Positions 19,270-28,613 of a stretch of DNA of 64,000 bases are shown piece after piece. The number at the start of each line of letters is the position of its first letter. Position 1 is the first letter of the stretch. The position numbers and the translations under genes were made by a program. Origin of the DNA: Clostridiales bacterium (lineage in GTDB: Bacteria; Bacillota; Clostridia; Lachnospirales; Lachnospiraceae); the NCBI GenBank assembly GCA_012520645.1, contig JAAYNV010000055.1:1-64000 (forward strand), in the 5' to 3' direction. The notes below the pieces were generated by a model. The model ran no database searches and was not told the DNA's origin. It was given only the letters and a program-made list of their open reading frames with translations.

Positions 19270-19345
19270 TTACTCTCATCCCCTGCTTCTATTTTATAAA
19301 GTGATAGTTTATAATAATAACCTTTTTATGATAGCTTATTAAGAA

Positions 19346-19384
19346 AAGGGATTCTATTGTTATACTTCAACAATAAAATCCCTT
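19346..19384 (-). terminator. Terminator of the gap-pgk-tpiA cluster
   Basis: A stem of about 15 pairs (AAGGGATTCTATTGT with its complement, one mismatch) with a 9-base loop, followed on the minus strand by TTCTTAAT. It lies 57 bases past the tpiA stop. Confidence 0.8.
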
Positions 19385-19440
19385 ACTTTCAGACTTTGAT
19401 CTTATGATTTCCTACTATTTTTGTTTGTTTTTCACAATCA

Positions 19441-20187
19441 TTAGTAGTTTACGATCTTTCCGAAGTCAGCCTTTAAAGAAGCGCCGCCTACTAAGCCGCC
19501 GTCGATATCCGGCTGTGCAAACAGCTCTACTGCATTGTCTGCATTGACAGATCCGCCGTACTGGATACGAACTGCATCTGCTGTAGCTACATCATAAACT
19601 TCTGCGATACAGTCACGGATTGCCTTACATACTTCCTGTGCCTGCTCTGTGGTGGCAGTCTTTCCTGTTCCAATAGCCCAGATCGGCTCGTAAGCGATAA
19701 CCATGGATGCAACCTGCTCTGCCGTAATGCCAACCAGATCGGATTTGATCTGCATACGGATCCAGTCCAGAGTAATACCCATTTCTCTCTGCTCTAATGT
19801 CTCACCACAGCAAAGAATCGGTGTAAGTCCTGCTTCGAAAGCTTTCTTTACTTTCTTGTTCAGTAAAGCATCATCCTCTTTGAAGTAATCACGTCTCTCG
19901 GAATGTCCGATAATAACGTATTTCACGCCTGCATCAACTAACATTTCTGCAGAGATTTCACCTGTATATGCACCCTTCTCTTCAAAGTACATATTCTCAG
20001 CACCTACTGCAACGTTTGTGCCCTTTACCGCTTCCACTACCGGTACAATATCAATTGCCGGTACACAGTAAACTACTTCTACGCTGTCACTTGCTACTAA
20101 CGGTTTTAACTCTTCTACTAATTTTACAGCCTGGCTCGGAGTCATATTCATTTTCCAGTTGCCGGCTACAATTTTCTTTCTTGCCAT
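19441..20187 (-). CDS. tpiA: Triosephosphate isomerase
   Basis: A 248-residue TIM-barrel enzyme interconverting dihydroxyacetone phosphate and glyceraldehyde 3-phosphate. Lys and Asn of the active site are in AGNWKMN, the catalytic His in IGHSERR, the catalytic Glu in [13 protein letters not shown] (with the flexible loop), and phosphate-binding GGSVN and GGLVGGASL. Normal length. Third gene of gap-pgk-tpiA, 80 bases after pgk. Confidence 0.98.
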   Translation of the reverse strand: MARKKIVAGNWKMNMTPSQAVKLVEELKPLVASDSVEVVYCVPAIDIVPVVEAVKGTNVAVGAENMYFEEKGAYTGEISAEMLVDAGVKYVIIGHSERRDYFKEDDALLNKKVKKAFEAGLTPILCCGETLEQREMGITLDWIRMQIKSDLVGITAEQVASMVIAYEPIWAIGTGKTATTEQAQEVCKAIRDCIAEVYDVATADAVRIQYGGSVNADNAVELFAQPDIDGGLVGGASLKADFGKIVNY

Positions 20188-20267
20188 TTTTGTTATTCTC
20201 CTGTCTTTTTATATGAATATTGGTGTACTATAAGAAAAGGGTTGACCTCTCTTTCGTCCACATCATT

Positions 20268-21491
20268 CTATTTGTCGTCTGCCGCTACTACTCCCGGAAG
20301 AGCCTTACCCTCTAAGAATTCAAGAGAAGCACCACCACCTGTAGAAATATGGGACATCTTATCCGCAAAGCCTAACTGATTGACTGCTGCTGCGGAATCG
20401 CCGCCACCGATAATCGTAGTTGCATCTGTCTCTGCAAGAGCTTTTGCTACTGCGATTGTACCTTTGGCAAGAGTCGGATTTTCAAATACGCCCATTGGTC
20501 CGTTCCAAACAACTGTCTTTGCAGATTTAACAGCATCTGCATAAAGTTCGCAGGTCTTTGTTCCAATATCCAGACCTTCCATATCAGCCGGAATCTTATC
20601 CGCATCTACTACCTGCACATCAATCGGGGCATCGATCGGATTCGGGAAGGAGGCTGCAATTGTTGTGTCGATCGGAAGTAACAGCTTCTTGCCAAGCTTC
20701 TCAGCCTTAGCCATCATTTCCTTACAGTAATCCAACTTCTCATCATCGACTAAGGATTTTCCGATTTCATAGCCCTGAGCCTTTAAGAAGGTAAATGCCA
20801 TACCGCCACCAATAATGAGTGTATCACATTTCTCAAGCAGGTTGTTGATAACGTTTAACTTGTCAGCAACCTTTGCACCACCAAGAATTGCTACGAACGG
20901 TCTTACCGGATTTTCAACAGCGTTTCCAAGGAAATCAATTTCCTTCTGCATTAAGTATCCTACTGCACACTCGCCGCCCTTTGCACGAACTACATCTGTA
21001 ACACCTGCTACAGAAGCATGGGCTCTGTGGGAAGAACCAAAAGCATCACATACATAAACATCACAGAGATCTGCTAATTCTTTCGAGAATGCTTCTCCGC
21101 TCTTTGTCTCTTCTGCGCCACGGAAACGTGTATTCTGAAGTAAAACAACATCGCCTTCCTTCATAGCTGCTACTGCATCTGTTGCAGCCTGTCCCGTTAC
21201 GTTGTAATCTGCTACAAAATTAACTTCCTTGCCTAACTTCTCGGAAAGTCTCTTTGCAACCGGTGCTAAAGATTCTCCTTCGTTCGGTCCATTCTTTACT
21301 TTTCCGAGGTGTGAGCAAAGGATTACCTTTCCACCATCGTTTAATAATTTCTGAATTGTAGGAAGTGCTGCTACAATACGTGTTTCATCAGTAATTTCAC
21401 CATTTTTTAACGGTACATTGAAATCGCATCTTACCAGAACGCGTTTTCCTTTTACGTTGATATCATCAACAGATTTTTTGTTTAAGCCCAT
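20268..21491 (-). CDS. pgk: Phosphoglycerate kinase
   Basis: A 407-residue kinase making ATP and 3-phosphoglycerate from 1,3-bisphosphoglycerate. The N-terminal substrate region ([23 protein letters not shown]), the hinge and the nucleotide-binding motifs ([42 protein letters not shown]) are intact. GGAGG lies 8 bases before the ATG at 21491; five extra upstream codons are open but unsupported. A terminator-like hairpin separates it from gap. Confidence 0.98.
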   Translation of the reverse strand: MGLNKKSVDDINVKGKRVLVRCDFNVPLKNGEITDETRIVAALPTIQKLLNDGGKVILCSHLGKVKNGPNEGESLAPVAKRLSEKLGKEVNFVADYNVTGQAATDAVAAMKEGDVVLLQNTRFRGAEETKSGEAFSKELADLCDVYVCDAFGSSHRAHASVAGVTDVVRAKGGECAVGYLMQKEIDFLGNAVENPVRPFVAILGGAKVADKLNVINNLLEKCDTLIIGGGMAFTFLKAQGYEIGKSLVDDEKLDYCKEMMAKAEKLGKKLLLPIDTTIAASFPNPIDAPIDVQVVDADKIPADMEGLDIGTKTCELYADAVKSAKTVVWNGPMGVFENPTLAKGTIAVAKALAETDATTIIGGGDSAAAVNQLGFADKMSHISTGGGASLEFLEGKALPGVVAADDK

Positions 21492-21522
21492 GAGTGCTTC
21501 CTCCATTTTATGAAATTTAAAA

Positions 21523-21547
21523 AGGTCCGGTCCATCAGACCGGACCT
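21523..21547 (-). terminator. Hairpin between gap and pgk
   Basis: A perfect 10-pair GC-rich stem AGGTCCGGTC with a 5-base loop, followed on the minus strand by TTTTTAAATTT. It has full intrinsic terminator form and would limit readthrough from gap into pgk-tpiA. Confidence 0.85.
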
Positions 21548-21586
21548 CTATAGGTCTTTACAAACGAATCTACTAATTCAACTGAA

Positions 21587-22603
21587 TTATGCTAATTCAC
21601 TGAAGTATTTGATTGTTCTAACCATCTGGCTTGTGTAGCTGTTCTCGTTGTCATACCAGGAAACAACCTGTACCTCGTACAGATCTTCAGAAATCTGGCA
21701 AACCATGGTCTGTGTTGCATCGAACAGAGAACCGAATGTCATTCCTACGATATCGGAAGATACGATTTCGTCCTCATTGTATCCGAAGGACTCGTTAGCT
21801 GCTGCTTTCATAGCTGCATTGATATCTTCTTTTGTTACGCCAGCTTTCTTAACAACTGCTGTTAAGATTGTTGTGGAACCTGTCGGGGTCGGAACACGCT
21901 GTGCAGAACCGATCAGCTTGCCATTTAATTCCGGAATAACAAGACCGATTGCCTTAGCAGCACCTGTGCTGTTCGGAACGATATTCACTGCTGCAGCACG
22001 GCTTCTTCTTAAGTCACCCTTTCTCTGCGGTCCGTCAAGTGTCATCTGATCGCCTGTGTAAGCGTGGATTGTGCACATGATACCGGACTGGATCGGAGCA
22101 TATTTGTTCAGAGCGTCTGCCATCGGAGCCAAGCAGTTTGTTGTACAGGAAGCTGCAGAAATGATGGTATCCTCAGCCTTTAATGTCTTGTGGTTTGTGT
22201 TGAATACGATAGTAGGAAGATCATTTCCTGCCGGAGCAGAGATAACAACCTTACGAGCACCAGCATTGATGTGTGCCTGTGCTTTATCCTTAGATGTATA
22301 GAAGCCGGAGCACTCTAATACAACGTCAACCTTTAATTCTCCCCACGGGCAGTTGTTTGCATCCGGGAAAGCATAGATCTTGATTTCTTTTCCATCTACT
22401 GTAATGGAATCTTCACCAGCGGATACCTTATCAGCTAAAGCATATTTACCCTGAGAAGAGTCATATTTTAATAAGTGTGCTAACATCTTCGGGCTTGTTA
22501 AGTCGTTGATTGCAACTACTTCATATCCCTCAGCACCAAACATCTGTCTGAATGCAAGACGACCGATACGGCCAAAACCATTGATTGCTACTCTTACTGC
22601 CAT
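21587..22603 (-). CDS. gap: Glyceraldehyde-3-phosphate dehydrogenase, type I
   Basis: A 338-residue NAD-dependent glycolytic enzyme. It has the N-terminal Rossmann motif INGFGRIGR, the catalytic cysteine in [11 protein letters not shown], the catalytic His in TIHAYTGDQ, and the C-terminal [13 protein letters not shown]. Normal length. It has a good promoter at 22693-22721 and its own terminator; codon use looks strongly biased as expected for a highly expressed gene. Confidence 0.98.
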   Translation of the reverse strand: MAVRVAINGFGRIGRLAFRQMFGAEGYEVVAINDLTSPKMLAHLLKYDSSQGKYALADKVSAGEDSITVDGKEIKIYAFPDANNCPWGELKVDVVLECSGFYTSKDKAQAHINAGARKVVISAPAGNDLPTIVFNTNHKTLKAEDTIISAASCTTNCLAPMADALNKYAPIQSGIMCTIHAYTGDQMTLDGPQRKGDLRRSRAAAVNIVPNSTGAAKAIGLVIPELNGKLIGSAQRVPTPTGSTTILTAVVKKAGVTKEDINAAMKAAANESFGYNEDEIVSSDIVGMTFGSLFDATQTMVCQISEDLYEVQVVSWYDNENSYTSQMVRTIKYFSELA

Positions 22604-22692
22604 TTTTAATTCCTCCTAAAAATGTTAAATATATTAATCTTGTAAGGCTGCCACATACTGTCACAGTCTTATAAAATTTTATCAGCAGGATT

Positions 22693-22721
22693 ATTTTACC
22701 TAATTTGTCCTCAAATATCAA
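22693..22721 (-). promoter_or_regulatory. gap promoter
   Basis: On the minus strand -35 TTGATA (22716-22721), 17 bases, -10 TAAAAT (22693-22698), giving a leader of about 80 bases. No cggR-type regulator gene is adjacent. Confidence 0.65.
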
Positions 22722-22737
22722 GTGATAAATCAAAAAT

Positions 22738-22758
22738 ATTTACAAATTCATTGTAAAT
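22738..22758. repeat. 8-base inverted repeat in the gap/PHP intergenic region
   Basis: ATTTACAA, 5 bases, TTGTAAAT. It lies just upstream of the gap -35 and 65 bases before the divergent PHP gene, so it could be an operator for either; A/T content makes chance occurrence plausible. Confidence 0.35.
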
Positions 22759-22822
22759 TTATTTTTTCCCTGCGAAAACTGTGCTAAACTAATCAAAAAT
22801 ACAAATGGGAGGAATTTCTTTT

Positions 22823-23659
22823 ATGGCACTAAAAAGTGATTTTCGTTTGAAAAGTGATTTTCATATACATTCGGACTTTTCCGGTGATTCGGATACTCCC
22901 ATGGAGGAAATGATTTGCGCTGCCCTTTCCATGGGACTGGATACCATCTGTTTTACCGAACATCACGATCTGGATTATCCGGTCACGCAGGAAACCCCTG
23001 CCGGATATTTTGAGTTAAATACAGACTCCTATCTGTATGACTTAATCCGTCTGAAGGAAAAATATGCCGGACAGATTGATGTCCTTTTCGGGGTAGAACT
23101 TGGGCTTCAGCCCCATCTGACCAAAGCCCTTGCTCGTTATGCAAAATCCTATGATTTTGATTTCATCATCGGCTCCACTCATCTTTGCAAAGGTCAGGAT
23201 GTCTATTATCCACCCTTTTTTGAAGGAAAAACGGATGAGGAATGCTATCGGGAATATTTTGAAGAAATCTACACCAATATCAGAAAGTTCCAGAATTTTG
23301 ACGTGTGCGGTCATCTGGACTATGTCGTCCGCTATGGGGCAACCATGGACCAAGACTACTGCTACGAAAAATACCAGGATATTTTTGACCGCATCCTGAC
23401 CTTTTTGATCGAACAGGAAAAGGGGATCGAACTGAACACCGGAGGTCTTTATAAGGGACTGAAAGAACCACATCCCTGTATCGGTGTCCTGAAACGTTAT
23501 AAAAAACTTGGCGGTGAGATCATTACCTTTGGCTCAGATGCGCATACCCCGGACCGGATTGCCTATGGTGCCGAAAAGATCTGTGAGTTATTGAAAGACT
23601 GTGGTTTTCGCTATTACAGTATCTTTCGAAACCGTGTAGCGGAATACAGGAAGCTCTGA
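22823..23659 (+). CDS. PHP-domain phosphatase, histidinol-phosphatase (HisJ/HisK) family
   Basis: A 278-residue PHP-fold metal-dependent phosphoesterase. Metal-ligand motifs: DFHIHSDFSGDS, CFTEHHDLDYP, GVELG, IGSTHL, CGHLDYVVRY and GSDAHTPDR. These match the histidinol phosphate phosphatase family, which makes histidinol in histidine synthesis, but no other his genes are near, so another sugar or amino-alcohol phosphate is possible. GGGAGGA precedes the ATG at 22823. It is transcribed divergently from gap. Confidence 0.88.
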   Translation: MALKSDFRLKSDFHIHSDFSGDSDTPMEEMICAALSMGLDTICFTEHHDLDYPVTQETPAGYFELNTDSYLYDLIRLKEKYAGQIDVLFGVELGLQPHLTKALARYAKSYDFDFIIGSTHLCKGQDVYYPPFFEGKTDEECYREYFEEIYTNIRKFQNFDVCGHLDYVVRYGATMDQDYCYEKYQDIFDRILTFLIEQEKGIELNTGGLYKGLKEPHPCIGVLKRYKKLGGEIITFGSDAHTPDRIAYGAEKICELLKDCGFRYYSIFRNRVAEYRKL

Positions 23660-23669
23660 CACGAGCTTC

Positions 23670-24218
23670 CTATGACCCGCAGCCACACAGGACAACCACC
23701 TTCACCGGTGTCGTCTGTGCCGGAATACTTCTGGTTGTTTCCTGATACACAACCACCAGATCTCTTCCACCGGGATTTCCGGTATAATTCTGGTTATTGG
23801 AAGTGACCACCACAGTCTGGGGTGACAGGTTGAGCCTGAGACTCCCATCTGCATTCAGAAGATTCCTGTCAAAATATCCTGCTGTTACATTTACATCCGG
23901 CACATTTTCACCTGCCACAACCGCCCGGTACTGCGGCGGATAAATCAGCGGCATGGGAGCCATCGGATCATAGAACATCACAACCGGCTGGGATTCGTAA
24001 AAGGTCACCTGATCTAAAATATAGGTCGAGGGCGATACCACAAAGTTCACCGGATTGCCGTCCTCCGTCTCCAGGGTAATCAACTTCGTGCATCCGCTGT
24101 TTCTGCTGCTTCCCATTCTCATATCCTGAATCTGCGTAATCACTCCATAAACCGGGCTGTACATCCGCTGCCTGCCCATATTATTTCTATTGGTATTGCC
24201 GTTCCAGTAAAAATCCAT
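23670..24218 (-). CDS. Conserved-looking protein of unknown function
   Basis: A 182-residue protein without signal peptide or membrane helix. An Asn-rich N-terminus precedes a beta-rich domain (about 22-100: YGVITQIQDM, LITLETEDG, FVVSPSTYILD, PVVMFYDPMAPMPLIYPPQY), then a Asn/Gly-rich segment and a strand-forming tail ending CGCGS. The Pro-rich PMPLIYPPQYRAVV stretch looks like a constrained surface. GGAG lies before the ATG. It follows mnmA by 53 bases and may be in the same transcript. I do not recognise its function. Confidence 0.7.
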   Translation of the reverse strand: MDFYWNGNTNRNNMGRQRMYSPVYGVITQIQDMRMGSSRNSGCTKLITLETEDGNPVNFVVSPSTYILDQVTFYESQPVVMFYDPMAPMPLIYPPQYRAVVAGENVPDVNVTAGYFDRNLLNADGSLRLNLSPQTVVVTSNNQNYTGNPGGRDLVVVYQETTRSIPAQTTPVKVVVLCGCGS

Positions 24219-24271
24219 GTTTTATTCTCCATTTCTTTTTACTGTATCATATGCAGAACCTTTCAATCCTT

Positions 24272-25348
24272 CTACAAGATCGTGCCGCCGCCCAGTACGT
24301 GTTCTCCTTCGTAAAAAACGACTGCCTGTCCCGGTGTAATGGCGCGTACCCGTTCTTTGAAGGTGCAGCGTACCAGATCCTCCCCCACCGCTTCAATCAC
24401 ACATGGAGCTCCTTTATGGCTGTAACGGATTTTTGCCAGAGTTTCCCTTGGTCCGTCCAGTCCCTCTACCGCCATATAATTCAAACGATTGCAGGTCAGC
24501 TCCGTCGCAAAGACATCATTTCCTTCTCCGATCACCACCTCATTCGTATCCGGCCGGATTGCCGTGACAAAGACCGGTCTGCCCATAGACAGATTGAGTC
24601 CCTTTCTCTGTCCTACCGTGTAATGGGTAATTCCCTTATGTGTTCCGATCACGGTTCCGTCTGTCCAGACAAAATTGCCCGGGCCCGGTACATTGCCGCC
24701 CCTCTCACGTTCAATAAACCCGGCGTAATCCTGATCCGGTACAAAGCAGATTTCCTGACTGTCCGGTTTATGTGCTACCGGCAGCTTCTTTTCCTCTGCA
24801 ATTTTACGAATTTCATCCTTGGTATATTCTCCCACGGGCATCAACGTATGGGAAAGCTGATGCTGCGTCAGATTATAAAGTGCGTAGGTCTGGTCCTTTG
24901 CCGCTGTCTTTGACATCCGTACCGAATATCTTCCGTTTTCCAGTCTGTCAATTCTGGCATAGTGCCCTGTCGCAATATAATCTGCTCCGATTTCCAGACT
25001 ACGCTTCAACAGCGATTCCCATTTCACATACCGGTTGCAGGCAATACATGGATTGGGCGTCCTTCCATGAAGGTATTCCTCCACAAAATAATCCATGACA
25101 TTCTTTTTAAATTCTTCCTTAAAATTCATAACATAATAAGGAATGTCCAATGCCTGTGCTACTCTTCTGGCATCATCCACGGCAGAAAGACCACAGCAGC
25201 CGCCGTTTTCCTCCTTCTGCTCCTCTTCCACATCCTGCCAGATCTGCATAGTGACCCCGATCACATCATAGCCCTGTTCCTTCAACAAACAGGCTGCCAC
25301 CGAGGAATCCACCCCGCCTGACATGCCTACAACCACTTTTTTTGCCAT
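24272..25348 (-). CDS. mnmA: tRNA-specific 2-thiouridylase MnmA
   Basis: A 358-residue enzyme adding sulfur to U34 of tRNA-Lys, -Glu and -Gln. It has the PP-loop GMSGGVDSS (about 8-16), the catalytic cysteine region [12 protein letters not shown], the second cysteine in [17 protein letters not shown], and the C-terminal OB-like domain ending HVLGGGTIL. It lies 18 bases after a nifU-like scaffold gene and downstream of nifS, so the sulfur donor (cysteine desulfurase) and the tRNA thiolase are co-transcribed. Confidence 0.97.
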   Translation of the reverse strand: MAKKVVVGMSGGVDSSVAACLLKEQGYDVIGVTMQIWQDVEEEQKEENGGCCGLSAVDDARRVAQALDIPYYVMNFKEEFKKNVMDYFVEEYLHGRTPNPCIACNRYVKWESLLKRSLEIGADYIATGHYARIDRLENGRYSVRMSKTAAKDQTYALYNLTQHQLSHTLMPVGEYTKDEIRKIAEEKKLPVAHKPDSQEICFVPDQDYAGFIERERGGNVPGPGNFVWTDGTVIGTHKGITHYTVGQRKGLNLSMGRPVFVTAIRPDTNEVVIGEGNDVFATELTCNRLNYMAVEGLDGPRETLAKIRYSHKGAPCVIEAVGEDLVRCTFKERVRAITPGQAVVFYEGEHVLGGGTIL

Positions 25349-25366
25349 TTTATAATCATGCTCCTT

Positions 25367-25795
25367 CTATTCTTCTTCACCCTCATGAATATCCGTTTTC
25401 GGTCTTTTCAGACCTTCGATCTGAATGCCGTTTTTTTCCGCATAATCCCAGAGTGCCGCATGTATTGCTTCTTCTGCTAATAAAGAACAGTGTACCTTAA
25501 CGGGCGGAAGTCCGTCAAGTGCTTCCATGACCGCACGATTTGTCACCTGCATAGCCTGCTGCACGCTCTTTCCCTTTACCAGTTCTGTCGCCATGGAACT
25601 GGTCGCAACAGCGGCACCACAGCCAAAGGTTTTGAACTTTACATCCCGGATGATCTGGTTTTCATCAATATCCAGATAAATCCTCATGATGTCTCCGCAC
25701 TTTGCGTTTCCTACCGTTCCTACTCCGCTTGCATTTTCTATCTCCCCCACATTTCTGGGATGTTCAAAATGATCCATTACCTTTTCACTGTACAT
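25367..25795 (-). CDS. nifU: Fe-S cluster assembly scaffold, NifU/IscU family
   Basis: A 142-residue scaffold with the three cluster-ligand cysteines in NAKCGD, FGCGAAVA and VHCSLLAEE. Normal IscU N-domain length with a short charged tail. The start at MYSEKVMDHFEHPRN (25795) is supported by GGAAAAG and overlaps the end of nifS by 11 bases, indicating translational coupling. It works with the adjacent cysteine desulfurase. Confidence 0.95.
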   Translation of the reverse strand: MYSEKVMDHFEHPRNVGEIENASGVGTVGNAKCGDIMRIYLDIDENQIIRDVKFKTFGCGAAVATSSMATELVKGKSVQQAMQVTNRAVMEALDGLPPVKVHCSLLAEEAIHAALWDYAEKNGIQIEGLKRPKTDIHEGEEE

Positions 25796-26987
25796 CTTCT
25801 TTTCCTTCTTTCTTAATAAAATCCTCATACAGAGGTGACATGTCCCTAAGTCTCTTTACAATTTCCTTGATTGCATCTACTGTTTCATCCATTTCCTCTA
25901 TCGTGTTTTCATGCGAAACGGTTAAACGAAGGGAACCGTGCGCAATCTCATGCGGTAGTCCTATCGCCAAAAGCACATGGGACGGATCCAGCGAGCCGGA
26001 AGTACATGCCGAACCGGAGGATGCGCAGATCCCTTTCCTATCCAGCATAATGAGCAAAGATTCGCCCTCCACGAACTGAAAACTGAAGTTCACATTGTTT
26101 GGCAGTCTCTTATTCCGGTCTCCGTTCAATCTGCAATACGGAATTTCCTTTTCCATTCTTTCAATCAGATACCCGCTTAATTCTCTCTCCTTTTCGGCTC
26201 GTTCCTGCATGGTCCTTTCTGCAAGTTCTGCCGCACACCCCATTCCGACAATACCCGGAACATTTTCCGTCCCCGCGCGTCTGCTCCTTTCCTGGGCTCC
26301 TCCGTGCAGGAAAGAACGTATTTTAACACCCTTTCTAATATACAGAAAGCCGATTCCTTTTGGTCCATTGAATTTGTGTCCGCTGGCACTCAGCATGTCT
26401 ATATGGCACTCATTCACCTCAATCGGAATATGTCCGAATGCCTGTACGGCATCCGTATGAAACAGAATGCCATGCTCCTTTGCCAGTTTTCCGATTTCCC
26501 GAATGGGCTGCAGTGATCCGATTTCATTGTTTGCCGTCATTACAGAAATCAAGATCGTATCCGGCCGGATTGCTCTTTTCAAATCCTCAAACTTTATGAT
26601 TCCATCTTCATCCACATCCACATAAGTGATCTCATATCCCCGTTTTGCCAGATAATCACAGGTATGAAGCACTGCATGATGTTCTATTTTGGAAGTAATG
26701 ATATGCTTTCCCTTGTCTGCATAGGCCTCCGCTGTCGCTTTGATTGCCCAGTTGTCAGCTTCTGAGCCGCCTGCAGTAAAATAAATTTCATTTGCTTCTG
26801 CCCCTAATATACCAGCCAGCGTCTCCCTTGCCTTTGTCACTGCCTTTTTACTTTCCGCTGCCAGCGAATAAATGCTGCTCGGGTTTCCATACCATGTAGA
26901 AAAATAGGGAAGCATTGCTTCCACTGCCTCCGGAGCTGTTTTGGTCGTTGCAGCATTGTCCAGATAAATACATTTCTTTTCTTCCAT
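25785..26987 (-). CDS. nifS: Cysteine desulfurase, NifS/IscS family
   Basis: A 400-residue PLP enzyme producing persulfide sulfur from cysteine for Fe-S clusters and tRNA thiolation. It starts with YLDNAATTKTAPEAVEAM; the PLP lysine is in SASGHKFNGPKG and the catalytic cysteine in ASSGSACTSGS. First gene of nifS-nifU-mnmA, behind a strong promoter (27085-27113) with a palindromic operator overlapping the transcription start (27050-27074). Confidence 0.97.
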   Translation of the reverse strand: MEEKKCIYLDNAATTKTAPEAVEAMLPYFSTWYGNPSSIYSLAAESKKAVTKARETLAGILGAEANEIYFTAGGSEADNWAIKATAEAYADKGKHIITSKIEHHAVLHTCDYLAKRGYEITYVDVDEDGIIKFEDLKRAIRPDTILISVMTANNEIGSLQPIREIGKLAKEHGILFHTDAVQAFGHIPIEVNECHIDMLSASGHKFNGPKGIGFLYIRKGVKIRSFLHGGAQERSRRAGTENVPGIVGMGCAAELAERTMQERAEKERELSGYLIERMEKEIPYCRLNGDRNKRLPNNVNFSFQFVEGESLLIMLDRKGICASSGSACTSGSLDPSHVLLAIGLPHEIAHGSLRLTVSHENTIEEMDETVDAIKEIVKRLRDMSPLYEDFIKKEGKEDVQ

Positions 26988-27049
26988 ATATGTCCTCCTA
27001 CCGATCCGTCTTTTCCGGATCTGTTTAAATGTAGTTTTCCCTTCTTTTT

Positions 27050-27074
27050 AATTCCTAGTATTTTACTAAGAATT
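27050..27074. promoter_or_regulatory. Palindromic operator, probable Rrf2/IscR-type site
   Basis: AATTCCTAGTA, 3 bases, TACTAAGAATT: 11-base arms with one mismatch. It begins about 10 bases downstream of the nifS -10 and therefore covers the transcription start. Position and nifS context suggest an iron-sulfur-responsive Rrf2-family repressor; the regulator gene is not in the window. Confidence 0.7.
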
Positions 27075-27084
27075 GTTCGTTTAT

Positions 27085-27113
27085 ACTATATCTCATTTGT
27101 TTCGTTCTGTCAA
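27085..27113 (-). promoter_or_regulatory. nifS-nifU-mnmA promoter
   Basis: On the minus strand -35 TTGACA (27108-27113), 17 bases, -10 TATAGT (27085-27090). Near-consensus, followed immediately by the palindromic operator. Confidence 0.8.
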
Positions 27114-27162
27114 TAAATGTCCATTCATATATTTAAGATAATAAATCGAACAGGAATGTTTC

Positions 27163-28557
27163 ATGCGTTTAATTTCCCGTTTCAAAAAAAGTCCCCTTAT
27201 CGCTGGTACACTGATCTTAACTGCCACCAGCTTTCTGACACGTATTATCGGTTTCTTTTACCGCATTTTTCTTTCTCAGATATTTGGAGAAGAAGGAATG
27301 GGCATCTTTCAGCTGACTGCTCCGGTTATGGCACTTGCTTTTTCCTTTTCGGCAGCCGGACTCCAGACTTCCGTATCCCGCTATGTTGCAGGTGAACCGT
27401 CTACCAGGGACTATCCCTTTTCCTTCCGTATTCTGATCACGGGAGGCACATTAGCCTGTCTGCTTTCCTTTCTTTGTACCGGCATTACATACTACTATTC
27501 GGACGATATTGCATCCATTTTGCTAAAGGAGAGCCGTTGTGCCCCAATTTTACGTATCTCTGCCCTTTCCTTTCCCTTCAGTGCCATACACTCCATTGCC
27601 AAGGGCTATTTTTATGGTATCAAAAACACAAAGCTTCCGGCTGCAACCCAATTGATCGAACAGCTTATCCGTGTCAGCTCTGTTTACCTGATCTATCTCC
27701 ATCTGGCAGCTCAGGGAAAGGAGCCTACGATTGCGATTGCCGTAGTGGGAGTTGTTCTGGAAGAATTTGTTTCCTTTCTGATATCCATCGCTGCTCTCTC
27801 GATTCGTTTTCAAAAATTATGGCTGCTGTGCCCTGCTTGTGCTTCATCCGGTTCCATACACTTCCCTCTTAAACGGGGATATCTCTCTGTCACTGCGGGG
27901 CTGATGCGCATGGCATTTCCGCTCACTCTAAACCGCATCGTTATCAATCTTTTGCAGAGTGTTGAGGCAGTTTATATTCCGACGGCTTTACGTACTTATG
28001 GTCTGAACCAGTCCGCGGCACTCAGCACTTACGGAGTCCTCACCGGAATGGCACTGCCTCTCATTCTGTTTCCATCCGCGCTCATAAGCTCTGTCTGCGT
28101 CCTGCTGCTCCCTACTGTAGCAGAAGCACAGACCCGCTCGGATTACACGGCGATACGGCGTACGGTTTCCCGTGCCATACGCTATAGTACCTATTTCGGT
28201 ATTTTCTGTACGACAGGCTTTCTGCTGTTTGGCAGGCTGGCAGGTAAACTTTTATTCCATAGCTCCATGGCAGGCGGCTTTATTCTGACACTGAGCTTTA
28301 TCTGCCCGTTTATGTACATAACCTCTACCCTTGCCAGTATTTTGAACGGACTGGGCAAAACCGGCGTGACCTTCTGCTTAAATGTAAGCGGACTGTTAAT
28401 CCGTCTATTGTTTGTCTTTTTCCTCGTACCTCATTTCGGTATCCGCGGTTATTTGTGGGGACTGCTTGTCAGCGAACTGATACTGACCTTTGCAGATATT
28501 GCCGTCGTACGGTATTTTACACAATCTTATTGCACGGAAAAGTCCGTTATATTATAA
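27163..28557 (+). CDS. SpoVB/MurJ-like polysaccharide flippase
   Basis: A 464-residue polytopic membrane protein of the MOP superfamily (polysaccharide biosynthesis / stage V sporulation protein B type) with about 14 predicted helices. The N-terminal LTRIIGFFYRIFLSQIFGEEGMGIFQL is characteristic. It flips lipid-linked oligosaccharide or peptidoglycan precursors across the membrane; whether it serves spore cortex or vegetative wall cannot be decided here. AGGA lies before the ATG. Divergent from nifS. Confidence 0.88.
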   Translation: MRLISRFKKSPLIAGTLILTATSFLTRIIGFFYRIFLSQIFGEEGMGIFQLTAPVMALAFSFSAAGLQTSVSRYVAGEPSTRDYPFSFRILITGGTLACLLSFLCTGITYYYSDDIASILLKESRCAPILRISALSFPFSAIHSIAKGYFYGIKNTKLPAATQLIEQLIRVSSVYLIYLHLAAQGKEPTIAIAVVGVVLEEFVSFLISIAALSIRFQKLWLLCPACASSGSIHFPLKRGYLSVTAGLMRMAFPLTLNRIVINLLQSVEAVYIPTALRTYGLNQSAALSTYGVLTGMALPLILFPSALISSVCVLLLPTVAEAQTRSDYTAIRRTVSRAIRYSTYFGIFCTTGFLLFGRLAGKLLFHSSMAGGFILTLSFICPFMYITSTLASILNGLGKTGVTFCLNVSGLLIRLLFVFFLVPHFGIRGYLWGLLVSELILTFADIAVVRYFTQSYCTEKSVIL

Positions 28558-28613
28558 TAAGTCTGTTTGAATCGTAACCTTAAACCTAGGAAATACGAAG
28601 GAGATATTGACAA

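Noticed and set aside
19270..19345. TPP riboswitch upstream of thiN
   Set aside because: No CTGAGA or other THI-box core found in this short A/T-rich interval.
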